This document shows positions 25,598-34,553 of a stretch of 64,000 nucleotides of DNA, in pieces. The stretch lies in contig NZ_JAUSXF010000001.1 of assembly GCF_030816475.1 (NCBI RefSeq), positions 4,340,001-4,404,000 of the forward strand, given 5' to 3'. The notes beneath the pieces are model-generated. The model was not told where the DNA came from. It ran no database searches and was given only the letters and a program-made list of their open reading frames with translations. Source of the DNA: Arthrobacter pascens (GTDB lineage Bacteria; Actinomycetota; Actinomycetes; Actinomycetales; Micrococcaceae). The position numbers and the translations under genes are program-made. The first letter of the stretch is position 1; each line of letters begins with the position of its first letter.

Positions 25598-26253
25598 CGT
25601 GCACCTCCAAAGCCGAATGCGTCCCGATCGATTTCGTGGGCCGGGACGCCCACCCAGGTCTCACCGTCGGGCACGTTGCTGAGTACCGCGGCACCCATGC
25701 CGACTGTGGCGTAGTCCCCCACCGACGTCCGCTCCCTGACGCTGGAGTTCATTCCGAGGTAGGCCGCATGCCCGATCCGTACCCCGCCCCCAAGCGAGAC
25801 GCCGGCGGCGAAGGTGGCGAAGTCCGCCACGTCGTCGTCGTGCGTGAAAGTGACGGAGGGCATGGCCACCACATGCGACCCCAGGGTGACCGAGGCTGTC
25901 AGTGTGACGTTCCGCATCAGGATGCTGCCGCGGCCGATCCTGCATCCCTCGGGCGGCTGCACGGACGGATCCACCGCGGTGGCATATCGGGCCTCGTGCA
26001 GGCCCATGGCGGTGAGACGCTCCACCACCGCCTCCCTGGACTTTCCGGAGCCGATGCACACGAGCACGAAGGCGTGCTTGAACTTTGGGGCATCGTCAAT
26101 GGTTCCCAAAACCGGGGCGCCGTCCACGGTGACGCCGGCCATTTCCTTGTCGTCATCGAGCATGCCCACGACGTCGTACTGGCCGCTGCTGCGTACCATC
26201 GCCAGGACCTCGCGGGCCAGCCCGCTCGCGGCGATGAGGATGAGCTCACTCAC
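25594..26253 (-). CDS. PglD/NeuD-like sugar O/N-acetyltransferase
   Basis: From GTG 26253 the protein has 219 residues: a PglD-type N-terminal domain (ELILIAASGLAREVLAMV, residues 3-20) and a left-handed beta-helix of hexapeptide repeats from about 95 (VTLTASVTLGSHVVAMPSVT, then IGHAAYLGMNSSVRERTSVG), ending VGVPAHEIDR. The family acetylates amino sugars from acetyl-CoA. GTG 26253 overlaps the aminotransferase stop as GTGA; the longer frame to 26397 would be a mostly shadow sequence. Coupling to the DegT gene suggests sequential amination and N-acetylation. Confidence 0.8.
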   Translation of the reverse strand: MSELILIAASGLAREVLAMVRSSGQYDVVGMLDDDKEMAGVTVDGAPVLGTIDDAPKFKHAFVLVCIGSGKSREAVVERLTAMGLHEARYATAVDPSVQPPEGCRIGRGSILMRNVTLTASVTLGSHVVAMPSVTFTHDDDVADFATFAAGVSLGGGVRIGHAAYLGMNSSVRERTSVGDYATVGMGAAVLSNVPDGETWVGVPAHEIDRDAFGFGGAR

Positions 26254-27413
26254 GTGCGCGCACCGGCGGCCGCACGGATGCATTCCATGACCCGCTCCAT
26301 TCCTGCGTCGTCCAGCTCGTGGAAGACCGGGAGTATCAGTGTCCTGTCGGTCATCCGCTCGGTGTTCTGCAGGCCGGCATTGCCTGTATCCCGCCATCGG
26401 TAGGCGGGCTGCCGGTGCGCTGCCATGATTCCGCGCCGTGCGGAAATCCCGGCATCAGCCAGCCGCGCCAGCAGCCCTTCTCGGTCGGTGCGGAAGCCCG
26501 GCAGGACTTCGAGCCAGAAGGACTGGAAGTTGGTGGTGCCGTAGGGCGGATCTGCGGCAAACCGCAGGCCCCTGAGGCCTCTTAGTCCGGCGACATACTG
26601 CGCCGCGATCTCCCGCCGCCTCTCCACTATTCGGGCGAGCCGTCCGAGCTGCACTATCCCCACGGCGGCCTGCAGGTCCGTCATCCTGTAGTTGTAGCCG
26701 ATCTCGAGGTAGACCTCGGCCGGCGCCAGCACGGACCCGTGCCGGTCAGTGGCCGAAACGCTCATGGAGTGCTCGCGGAGGGTCCGGGCCCTGGCCGCCC
26801 AGTCGGCGCGCTGGGTGGTCAGCATCCCGCCTTCACCCGTGGTGATGATCTTGCGAGGGTGGAACGACCACACCGTCACGTCCGCCCCGGTGCCCACGGG
26901 CCTGCCCCTGTACTGGGAGCCTACGGCGCAGGCGGCATCCTCGATGATGGTGATCTCGTGCCTGTCGCACAGCTCGCGGATGGGATCCAGGTCAACCGGC
27001 ACGCCGCCCTGGTCCACCACGATCACCGCCCGGGTATCCAGCGTCAGCGCGGCCCGAATGGTTTCCGCCGTCACGTTTCCCGTTGCCGGGTCCACGTCGC
27101 AGAAGACCGGCCGCGCACCAACATACGTCACGGCATTTGCGGTGGCGATAAAGGAAAGGGAAGGTACGACGACGTCGTCCCCGGCTCCGATGCCGGCCAC
27201 CACCAGGGCGAGGTGAAGCGCAGTGGTGCAGCTGGACGTTGCGATGGCATGCCGCGCGCCCTGCGCTGCGCTGAAGTCCGCCTCGAACTGCTTGACCTTG
27301 GGCCCCTGGGCCACCCAGCCGGAGGCAACCACCTCCGCCAGGGCGCTGGCCTCCTCCTCGCCGAGCCAGGGCTTCATCACGTTGATCCGCGCAAGGACCG
27401 TTTCCGCAGTCAC
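26250..27413 (-). CDS. DegT/DnrJ/EryC1/StrS sugar aminotransferase
   Basis: The 387-residue PLP enzyme shows AIATSSCTTALHLALV, VDQGGVPVDLDPI, IIEDAACAVGSQYRG and the PLP lysine in WSFHPRKIITTGEGGM, followed by EIGYNYRMTDLQAAVG. The HPRK-TTGEGG form is typical of PglE/PseC/ArnB-like members. The GTG start overlaps the epimerase stop as GTGA. With the adjacent acetyltransferase it forms an amination-acetylation pair like PglE-PglD, but a 4,6-dehydratase is not evident in the window, so the identity of the sugar is open. Confidence 0.87.
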   Translation of the reverse strand: MTAETVLARINVMKPWLGEEEASALAEVVASGWVAQGPKVKQFEADFSAAQGARHAIATSSCTTALHLALVVAGIGAGDDVVVPSLSFIATANAVTYVGARPVFCDVDPATGNVTAETIRAALTLDTRAVIVVDQGGVPVDLDPIRELCDRHEITIIEDAACAVGSQYRGRPVGTGADVTVWSFHPRKIITTGEGGMLTTQRADWAARARTLREHSMSVSATDRHGSVLAPAEVYLEIGYNYRMTDLQAAVGIVQLGRLARIVERRREIAAQYVAGLRGLRGLRFAADPPYGTTNFQSFWLEVLPGFRTDREGLLARLADAGISARRGIMAAHRQPAYRWRDTGNAGLQNTERMTDRTLILPVFHELDDAGMERVMECIRAAAGART

Positions 27414-28405
27414 CGGACACCCACTTTCCTCGTCGCGGCGATCTCGTCACGCAGCGGCGTCCACCACCTGACCAGTTCGCGGAGCCCTTCCTGGAGCTCC
27501 ACCTCAGCTTTGAACCCGAGATCCTGCCGCGCAGCCGTAGTGTCGGCCAGCCGGCGGACAACGCCGTTAACCAGTCGGGCCGGCCCGTGCTCCACAGCCA
27601 GGTCCGAGCCCATGACACGGAGCAGGGTCTGCGCCATTTCCAGCAGGCTTGTCTCAGTTCCGCTGGCGACGTTGTAGATGCCGTGCGTGACATCGCTGGC
27701 CGCCGCGAGGACATTGGCGCGGGCAACGTCGGCGGTGTATACGAAGTCCATGGTCTGCAGCCCGTCGCCGAAAATCAGCGGCGGTTCGCCGTCGACGATC
27801 CTTTCCATCCAGCGGACCAGCACCTCGGTGTACAGCCCGTGGACGTCCATCCGGGGCCCGTAGACGTTGAAGTAGCGCAGCATCACATAGTCCAGCCCGT
27901 TCATGGCATGGAAGCTGCGGGCCATCCCCTCGTTGAATGATTTGGCGGCGCCGTAGAAGGTGTCGTTGTTGGCGTGGTGGTGGCGCTCCGGTGTCGGGAA
28001 TTTCTCCGCCATGCCGTACACCGAGGCGCTTGAGGCGGCGATCAGTTTGTCCACTTTGTGCTCCGCCGCTGCTTCCAGGATGTTGAAGGTCCCGTTAACC
28101 AGGACTTCCAAAGCAAGGCGCGGTTCTTCTGCACACTGGGTAATGCGGATGGCCGCCTGGTGGAACACCAGGTCCTTGCCTTTGGTGAGATCGTGTACCA
28201 GATCGCGGTTGCGGATGTTTCCCTGGATCACTTCCACCTGCCCGGTAGCCAGGGCACCGGCCAGGTTCAGGAGCCGTCCCCGGACCATGTTGTCCAGCAC
28301 GTCAATCCGGTTAACCCTGGCCTTGAGCAGGGCATCAATAAGTGTTGAACCCACTGTTCCGGCGCCCCCTGTCACCAGGACATTGGCGCCCTCCAGCTCG
28401 CTCAC
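27410..28405 (-). CDS. NAD-dependent NDP-sugar epimerase/dehydratase (SDR)
   Basis: The 331-residue extended short-chain dehydrogenase has the Rossmann motif VTGGAGTVGS (residues 11-20), the catalytic pair in YGAAK (YxxxK, about 151-155) with Ser in ASSASVYG, and RYFNVYGPRMD. These fit UDP-hexose 4-epimerases or related uronate epimerases/dehydratases. The GTG start overlaps the upstream stop as GTGA. It could supply the keto or epimerised sugar used by the aminotransferase. Confidence 0.83.
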   Translation of the reverse strand: MSELEGANVLVTGGAGTVGSTLIDALLKARVNRIDVLDNMVRGRLLNLAGALATGQVEVIQGNIRNRDLVHDLTKGKDLVFHQAAIRITQCAEEPRLALEVLVNGTFNILEAAAEHKVDKLIAASSASVYGMAEKFPTPERHHHANNDTFYGAAKSFNEGMARSFHAMNGLDYVMLRYFNVYGPRMDVHGLYTEVLVRWMERIVDGEPPLIFGDGLQTMDFVYTADVARANVLAAASDVTHGIYNVASGTETSLLEMAQTLLRVMGSDLAVEHGPARLVNGVVRRLADTTAARQDLGFKAEVELQEGLRELVRWWTPLRDEIAATRKVGVR

Positions 28406-29526
28406 CGCACACGCTCCAGCCTGGCCGCTGACGTTTCAAGTTCGGCTCCGGCGACCTCTGCCGCCTGGCCGTCCTGGCCCAGGCTGCGCGTGACGGCTTC
28501 CAGGACGGAAAGCACCCGCAATCCGGATGCCCCGCCTGTCCGGGCCTCGCGTTTGTGGCGGATGCAGAAGGCGAGCTCCTCCACCACCTGGCTGAGGGCT
28601 TCCCGCTCCTGCAGGGCAGGAGACCAGGTGTCACCCAGCCGGTAGGAAATGGCGTTCGTCTTCCTTTCGCCGGGTGATTTGGGCTGGCGGTCCAGGCTGA
28701 CGCCGCGGTCATACACACTCAGCCGCTGCTGCGGGTTCAAGTCGTCCCAGACCAGGGTGCGGAGCGAGCCGCCGATCACCATCTGGCGGATCTTGGTAGG
28801 GCTCAGCCAGTTCACGTGCACATGCGCGGTGCCGTCGTTGGGAAGCCTGAAGTTCAGGTGTCCCACGCAGTCCCGTCCCGTGCCCAGCGGATCCGCTCCG
28901 AAGGCCGAGACTTCGGCAGGGTTCAGGCCCCCGGGAAGCACGAAATCAAGGATTGCCAGATCGTGCGGGGCCAGGTCCCAGAAGACGTCCACATCCGGCT
29001 GAACCAGCCCCAGGTTGATCCGGACGGAGTCCACAAAGAGGATCTCGCCCAGCGAGCCGGCCTGCACCAGCTCCTGCATCTTCAGCACGGCCGGCGTGTA
29101 GCAATAGGTGTGGTCGGCCATCAATACCAGTCCGTTAGCCTCAGCTTCGGCCACCATCTCCAGCCCATGGGCCCTGCTGTCCGCCAGTGGCTTTTCCACC
29201 AGCACATGCTTGCCTGCGCGCAGCGCCGTCATGACGGTCCCATGGTGGGTGTGGGCCGGCGTCGCGATGGCCACCGCGTCAACGTCCACCGTGTCCAGCA
29301 GCTCGTCAAGGGACTCCACCACCGGGATCTCGCCCAGGGTGGCTGCCAGTTTGCTGGCGCGCCCGATGTCCAGGTCGCAGATGGCCATCAGGTCCCAGTC
29401 GGGGCTGGCCTGCAGGTTCCGGGCCAGGTTGGGGCCCCAGTATCCGGCCCCGACGACGGCGATCTTGAGTTTCCGTGCAGGTTGCCGGTGGGTGGGGGTG
29501 TGGAACGGATTGGCGAAGTTTTTCAT
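28402..29526 (-). CDS. Gfo/Idh/MocA family NAD-dependent sugar oxidoreductase
   Basis: The 374-residue protein has the N-terminal Rossmann motif AVVGAGYWGPNLARN (residues 23-37), the catalytic-type motif VLVEKPLA (about 109-116) and DLAPHDLAILDFVLPGG. WbpB/WlbA-type members oxidise UDP-GlcNAcA at C3 before amination by a DegT enzyme and acetylation, and this operon has both later steps, so a 3-amino sugar or uronate is a reasonable but unproven product. The start has GGGGAAAG upstream; 27 nt separate it from the phosphoglycosyltransferase gene. Confidence 0.85.
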   Translation of the reverse strand: MKNFANPFHTPTHRQPARKLKIAVVGAGYWGPNLARNLQASPDWDLMAICDLDIGRASKLAATLGEIPVVESLDELLDTVDVDAVAIATPAHTHHGTVMTALRAGKHVLVEKPLADSRAHGLEMVAEAEANGLVLMADHTYCYTPAVLKMQELVQAGSLGEILFVDSVRINLGLVQPDVDVFWDLAPHDLAILDFVLPGGLNPAEVSAFGADPLGTGRDCVGHLNFRLPNDGTAHVHVNWLSPTKIRQMVIGGSLRTLVWDDLNPQQRLSVYDRGVSLDRQPKSPGERKTNAISYRLGDTWSPALQEREALSQVVEELAFCIRHKREARTGGASGLRVLSVLEAVTRSLGQDGQAAEVAGAELETSAARLERVR

Positions 29527-29553
29527 GTCACTTTCTTTCCCCGTGTGCGGTTC

Positions 29554-31164
29554 TTAGTAGGCGCCGGACGGCTGGACGACTGCGCGGAAGGTCCGCCAGA
29601 GGATTAGCAGGTCCCCGGCGATTGACCAGTTTTCGACGTAGTAGAGGTCCAGCCGGACGGCTTCGTCCCATGGAAGGTCGGAGCGGCCGTTGATCTGCCA
29701 CAGGCCGGTGATTCCCGGCTTGATCAGGAGCCGCCGGTGGGTGTGGCTCTCATAGCGGTGGACTTCCCGGCCCAGCGGAGGCCGGGGCCCCACCATGCTC
29801 ATGTGGCCGAGCACGACGTTCCACAGCTGGGGGAGTTCGTCCAGGGAGTACTTGCGCATCCAGCGCCCGCAGCGGGTGACCCGCGGGTCATCCCTCAGCT
29901 TGAACAGGACGCCTGCGCCTTCGTTTTGATCGCCCAGGGCGGCCAGTCGGGCCTCGGCATCCACCACCATCGACCGGAACTTGAGCATCCCGAACGTGTT
30001 GCCGTCCTTGCCGATCCTGTCCTGGCGGAAAAACACCGGGCCCGGACTGTCTAGGCGCACGATCGTGCCGAGTACCAGCAGCACGGGTGAAAGCGCCAGG
30101 AGCGCGGCCAGGGCCATCGCGACGTCCATGACACGCTTCAGCGCATGCTTCGCGCCCGAATACTGCGGAATATCCACATGCATGAGGGGCAGGCCCTCCA
30201 CCGGCCGCCAGTGGATGCGGGGACCCGCAACGTTCGTCAGTGCGGCCGCGAGCACCATTTCCGCTGAGCTTTCCTCAAGTTTCCAGCCGAGTTCCCTGAT
30301 GAACCTGTTGCCCCCGGGAAGCGGGCCGGCCACGATGACGGCGTCTGCTTCCACGAGGCGTGCCGTGCGGGCTATGTCGTCAGTGGAGGACAGGACCGGA
30401 ACGTGCTGGTTGTCCACGCGGAGGGTTGTGCCGCGCCGTGCGCCCGGCAGGCACACGCCAAGAATGTCGTAGACCGCCCCGGTCTTCTTCACTACCTGGC
30501 GGACCACATAGCGCACGTCCTCAGGGTCACCCACCACAATGGCCCTGGAAAGGTGGTGGCCATTGGCTTTCTCGATGCTGAGCCAGCGCCGGAAGGCCCA
30601 GCGGTTCCAGGTCAGGGCCACCAGCCCCAGCGGCAGGGACACGGCGATGAATGCCGTGCCGCCGTGGACGGAAAAGACGACGGCGACGATCGCCATCAGC
30701 CCGAAGACACGCAGGCTTGCGGACGCGACGCGCTTGTATTCGTCCGCGCCGACGCCAAGGACTTTGGAATCACGGGTGTGGTAAACCTCCAGGGCTGCGA
30801 GCCAGAGGAGGACGACGGCGATGGCGGCGAGGAAAGAGCCGTCGCCGTCCGCGCCACCTGCGGTTCCGCCGCTTGAAACCAGTTCGCCGGTGAACACTGC
30901 GCCCACCACCAGGACGGAGTCGGCGGTGCGGAGAAGATTGGTGAGCCTGGCGATCCAGGCTGTTGCGGCTTCGCGCCCGGTGCGTGCCGAGGCCCGCCGT
31001 GCACCGCCGCTGCCCACGGATGGGGCAGCTGGCGGCAGCAGAAGCCGGGTTCCTACGGATTCTGCTGCCGCCAACGGCGCTGTTGTCATACGTTGTGCAG
31101 CAACGGACGCAACGGGCCAGCCCAAGGCTCCACGCCGGGTCCCGGCAATCGGTACCTCTGCCAT
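29554..31164 (-). CDS. Polyprenyl-phosphate sugar-1-phosphate transferase (initiating phosphoglycosyltransferase)
   Basis: From ATG 31164 (GGAAGGGG 6 nt upstream) the protein has 536 residues: a basic N-terminus, four to five membrane segments, a CoA-binding-like domain (RAIVVGDPEDVRYVVRQVV) and the catalytic domain from about 345 with KRVMDVAMALAALLALSP, GPVFFRQDRIGKDG, MLKFRSM, DELPQLWNV, GPRPPL and KPGITGLWQINGRS. This is the WbaP/WcaJ/CpsE family, which loads the first sugar phosphate onto undecaprenyl phosphate. It is the first gene of the polysaccharide operon. The longer frame (31212) lacks a ribosome site. Confidence 0.9.
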   Translation of the reverse strand: MAEVPIAGTRRGALGWPVASVAAQRMTTAPLAAAESVGTRLLLPPAAPSVGSGGARRASARTGREAATAWIARLTNLLRTADSVLVVGAVFTGELVSSGGTAGGADGDGSFLAAIAVVLLWLAALEVYHTRDSKVLGVGADEYKRVASASLRVFGLMAIVAVVFSVHGGTAFIAVSLPLGLVALTWNRWAFRRWLSIEKANGHHLSRAIVVGDPEDVRYVVRQVVKKTGAVYDILGVCLPGARRGTTLRVDNQHVPVLSSTDDIARTARLVEADAVIVAGPLPGGNRFIRELGWKLEESSAEMVLAAALTNVAGPRIHWRPVEGLPLMHVDIPQYSGAKHALKRVMDVAMALAALLALSPVLLVLGTIVRLDSPGPVFFRQDRIGKDGNTFGMLKFRSMVVDAEARLAALGDQNEGAGVLFKLRDDPRVTRCGRWMRKYSLDELPQLWNVVLGHMSMVGPRPPLGREVHRYESHTHRRLLIKPGITGLWQINGRSDLPWDEAVRLDLYYVENWSIAGDLLILWRTFRAVVQPSGAY

Positions 31165-31326
31165 GATTACCCCTTCCCTGCGTGTCCGCTTTGTGCTCTG
31201 ACCGTGAAGCAAAATTAGTCCGTCAACGGCCGCTGTGGCGGGGAAAGAAGGGGCGCTTGTGGATGGATCAAGGGAACAGTGTGGAAACTGCGGGTACCTG
31301 CAAGGGCCCGATTTTGCCGGGGTTTG

Positions 31327-34020
31327 CTAGAGGACGGGCAGGACGTACGGTTCGCGGGCGGCGGCTTCCTTGCCAGCTGCCAAGGCGGTCAGCTGGGCGC
31401 GGGATTCCACTCCCAGCTTCCGGTAGATCGCAGTCAGGCGCACTTCGACGGTCCGGACGGACACGTAGAGTGTTGCTGCGATTTCCTTGTTCCGCATTCC
31501 CCGGGCCACCATTTTCGCCAGTGACCGTTCGTGGTCGGCGAGCATCAGCATGGCGGGGTTGCCGGCCGCACGGACGGGTTCCACCCGCTCGTCCAGCAGC
31601 AGGGAATCCACGTGCTGAGTCCAGGCATCCGCTCCGGCTTCATCGAACATGACTTTCGCCCGCAGCAGCGCGTCCCGGGCTTCGCGCAGCCGGCCGAAGG
31701 CGCCGAGCCGCTCCGCGTAGCAGAGCATTGTCCGGGCCCGTTCCAATACAGACTCGTGGGCGATCCTGCCCTCCAGCGCCTGGCTGAACAGCTGCAGGGA
31801 CTGATCGCCGTCGGCCAGCATGGCCCGGCTTCGTGCCACAGCAGACATCAGCCACGGTGAGCGCAGGCCAACGGAACGGCTCTCCAGGCGGAAGAGCGCC
31901 TGGGTGGCTTCCCGGTGCCGTCCCAGCCGGACCAGCACCTCCACCAGATCCGCCCCGCATCGCAGCAGAGTGGGATTGCCAAAGGCCATACCAATCTCGG
32001 CAGCACGGGACAAGTGGGCGAACGACTCTGCGAGGTTGCCCCGCATGAGGGCAAAATGGCCCTGGTATGCAGCCAGCTGGGCAGTGATAGCCGGGTGGCT
32101 TTCCCCGCCGGAGAAATGCTGCGCCTCCGCCACGTAGGCACGCGCCAGTGCCTCATCGCCCAAAGCGTGGGCCCGCCACACCCGGAAGATGTGCCGGATC
32201 CCGCGATGGTATTTGATCTCCGGTTCAGAGAGTTCCAGGTCCTCGATCAGCTTGACTGCCGTCCGGACATTGCCCGCACGTATCTCGTTGTCCACCGCAA
32301 GGAAGTCTGCGGTCTCCCGCCAGTTGATGTTGCTCGCCTCCAGGGAGTTCCGGACCATGCTGAACGCCTCGTGGGCGAGTTCATGGTGTTCCGCGTAGCT
32401 GAGGGAGCGGCCCTGGACCAGCAATGTCGCAACGTTGTCGCTTACGCCGGCTTCATGCTTGCGGCCAACATTTTCGGTTTTGCCGCCGATTGCCTCGATC
32501 AGCAGCCTGGCGCGGCCCACCATTGCCAGGCAGTCGGCGGAGGCGGATTCCTGGAAATTCCTGAGGTGCTGCAGGAGGCCGGCTGCATCTTCCAGCTCCC
32601 AGCGCTCTGCATAGTAGAGGGAGCCCAGGGCCAGCAGTTTTGCGGCAAACGCCGGATCGTGCTGGCCGAATTCCTTGACCAGGCGCAGCACCATGCTGGA
32701 GCGTACGGCGGCCCCCTGGATGAACTGGATCTCGAAAGCCAGGCCGGTCAGGCGAAGGATCAGCGCAGGATTGCGCGTCACCCGCTGCGCCCAGGTCAGG
32801 TAGCGCTTGGCGTAGACAAATTCGCCCCTGTTGAACAGCAACTCGGCCAGGGTGGTGAGGCGGGCAGCGGTCTCGGCCTCCCAGGGGTTGATAGTGAGGG
32901 CGCGTTCAATGTATTCCACGGCGAAGGCAATCTCCCCGCTGCGGATAAGATCGGCGGCGAACCGGAGGAGGCCGAACGGTGTCTGCCTCTCCAGCGCGGT
33001 GAAGCTCAGGTGCCACCGTCGGGCGTAGGGGTCAGTAGCCTCGGCCGCTTCGGCCATGGCACGGTGGCTGGCGGTGCGCACTGCCGGTGTCATGGCCGCA
33101 AAGACGTAACCGCGGAGCAGCTGGTCCCGGATCCGGAGGTAGGGGCCGGTCCTGCTGACCATTCCGGCGGCCAGGAGTTCATCGATCCCGGGCCACAGCT
33201 TGCTGTAGACCTTTTCCAGGGTCGTGATGTCGCTCCGGCAGGACAGCGAAAGGAGGTCCAGGACACGCCGCGCATCGTGGGTCAGCCCCCCGACGGTGGC
33301 TGCGAATTCAGAGACGAAGCTCCCCTTGGAGGGCAACGGCACCGGAAGGGCGTACTTGCCTTCGGCCTGCCGCTCAAGCAGGCATGTGTAGAGCTCGACG
33401 GCGGCCAGCGGGTTGCCTTGGGTGGCCGCGGCAACCGCGTGGACGGCCGCCGTCGCGGTCTGCGGTGCCGGGATCGACTCGAGCATCCGGACGGTGTCGT
33501 TGTAGCTCAGGGGCCTCAGTCGAAGGCTCGGAAGGCTGGCGAACGGGCTGTCAGGGGATTCTTCGCGCATGCTGAGGAACAGAGCCATGTCAGTTCCGGA
33601 AAGGCGGCGCGCCAGGAAGCCTATGACCGACTGGCTGCTGGGGTCCAGCTGGTCTGCGTCGTCGATGACGATGACAGTGCGGGAGGACGAGCGCTGGTGC
33701 AGTCCGTTGAGGAGCATGGTCGAGACCGTCGGCACGTCCATGGCGCCGGTGAAATCACGGAGCAACTCGTCGGCGAAGCGGTTGAGGACGGGATCATCGA
33801 TTCCGTTCAGGAGTGCTGTGAGACCAGAGAGCGGCCAGTCGGACTCGGAGGCGCTTGCCCGAAGGAAAACAGTCCGGTAATCGGAAAGCCTCGGAATCTC
33901 GGACAGCAGGGAGGATTTTCCCACTCCTCGCCGCCCTACGACCGCTAGTGCTGACTCCTTGGGCCCCCGGATCACGGAAATGATCCGGTCCAGCTCCTTG
34001 CTTCGGCCTATTAACGACAT
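31327..34020 (-). CDS. Large ATP-binding LuxR-family (LAL) transcriptional regulator
   Basis: The 897-residue protein begins with a STAND-type ATPase: SLIGRSKELDRI, Walker A VVGRRGVGKSSLL (about 25-37) and Walker B TVIVIDDADQLD (about 118-129). A long helical TPR-like middle follows, and a LuxR helix-turn-helix ends the protein (ERSLAKMVARGMRNKEIAAT, then VSVRTVEVRLTAIYRKLGV). The family senses small molecules or proteins and activates promoters. I take ATG 34020 (GGGGA 4-5 nt before); ATG 34035 is possible, and the open frame to 34242 is less likely because it runs through an operator-like repeat block. It lies upstream of the polysaccharide operon on the same strand and is its candidate regulator. 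Confidence 0.85.
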   Translation of the reverse strand: MSLIGRSKELDRIISVIRGPKESALAVVGRRGVGKSSLLSEIPRLSDYRTVFLRASASESDWPLSGLTALLNGIDDPVLNRFADELLRDFTGAMDVPTVSTMLLNGLHQRSSSRTVIVIDDADQLDPSSQSVIGFLARRLSGTDMALFLSMREESPDSPFASLPSLRLRPLSYNDTVRMLESIPAPQTATAAVHAVAAATQGNPLAAVELYTCLLERQAEGKYALPVPLPSKGSFVSEFAATVGGLTHDARRVLDLLSLSCRSDITTLEKVYSKLWPGIDELLAAGMVSRTGPYLRIRDQLLRGYVFAAMTPAVRTASHRAMAEAAEATDPYARRWHLSFTALERQTPFGLLRFAADLIRSGEIAFAVEYIERALTINPWEAETAARLTTLAELLFNRGEFVYAKRYLTWAQRVTRNPALILRLTGLAFEIQFIQGAAVRSSMVLRLVKEFGQHDPAFAAKLLALGSLYYAERWELEDAAGLLQHLRNFQESASADCLAMVGRARLLIEAIGGKTENVGRKHEAGVSDNVATLLVQGRSLSYAEHHELAHEAFSMVRNSLEASNINWRETADFLAVDNEIRAGNVRTAVKLIEDLELSEPEIKYHRGIRHIFRVWRAHALGDEALARAYVAEAQHFSGGESHPAITAQLAAYQGHFALMRGNLAESFAHLSRAAEIGMAFGNPTLLRCGADLVEVLVRLGRHREATQALFRLESRSVGLRSPWLMSAVARSRAMLADGDQSLQLFSQALEGRIAHESVLERARTMLCYAERLGAFGRLREARDALLRAKVMFDEAGADAWTQHVDSLLLDERVEPVRAAGNPAMLMLADHERSLAKMVARGMRNKEIAATLYVSVRTVEVRLTAIYRKLGVESRAQLTALAAGKEAAAREPYVLPVL

Positions 34021-34213
34021 GTGGTCCCCATCCATCGAAGAAGGAGACCTGTATTCCTTTGTACTTTCAAAAAAATTGTGTGTCTCGCCGCCGGTCCCTA
34101 GCATGACCGGCGGTTCAACCCCCTGGCCGCTAGTTGCGTCCAGCCCGGTACCCAGCCGTTGCTTGTCAATATAACCTTGATCCACAATTCGCACCAGAGA
34201 ATTCCTGCAGGTG

Positions 34214-34271
34214 AAGTACTCGTATTCCCCCGTCAAGTACACATATTCGTGGCGCTCAAGTACTCATATTT
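34214..34271 (-). promoter_or_regulatory. Three direct repeats, candidate regulator operators
   Basis: Plus-strand sites AAGTACTCGTATTC (34214), AAGTACACATATTC (34235) and AAGTACTCATATTT (34258) share the consensus AAGTACwCrTATTy with spacings of 21 and 23 bp, about two helix turns, so bound proteins would sit on one face. They lie roughly 190-250 bp upstream of the LAL regulator start. Binding by that regulator is inferred, not shown. Confidence 0.55.
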
Positions 34272-34490
34272 CCGTCCCGTTTCAAAATTGTCCTATACGC
34301 ATCAGCTGATTCTCCATGGTGTTTTAGCTTGTGAACTTCTCTGAATCTGGCCCCGGTCTTCTGTGTGAGTGCACATTCCCTGGCCGATAAGGCACGTCTA
34401 GGGTGGAGACCGTGTGATCCACCCCACGGCTGAACCGCCACGACCGGTTCCGATCCGGGGATCCACGCCGCCGAAAACAGGCTCCGTTTA

Positions 34491-34516
34491 AAAGTATTGA
34501 TCTCAAAGTATTGATC
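34491..34516 (+). repeat. Direct repeat in permease 5' region
   Basis: AAAGTATTGATC occurs at 34491-34502 and again at 34505-34516 (period 14). The pair sits 38-63 bp before the permease ATG, where a core promoter or repressor site would be expected. It may be an operator or a duplicated -10-like element. Confidence 0.45.
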
Positions 34517-34553
34517 GAAAATCTTCTGCAATAACACTAAGGACGGCGCAGGC

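Larger units (their letters stand above)
34021..34553. promoter_or_regulatory. Divergent promoter region between LAL regulator and permease
   Basis: About 530 bp between divergent genes, clearly richer in A+T than the flanks (for example runs near 34069-34075 and 34490-34520). It contains three direct repeats at 34214-34271, a degenerate inverted copy of the same motif near 34051-34066, and a 14-bp-period repeat near the permease start. No protein-coding gene is convincing here. Confidence 0.6.

Noticed and set aside
31915..33948. 677-residue plus-strand open frame
   Set aside because: Antisense to the LAL regulator, which has clear Walker and helix-turn-helix motifs; the plus frame has no recognisable domain or ribosome site.
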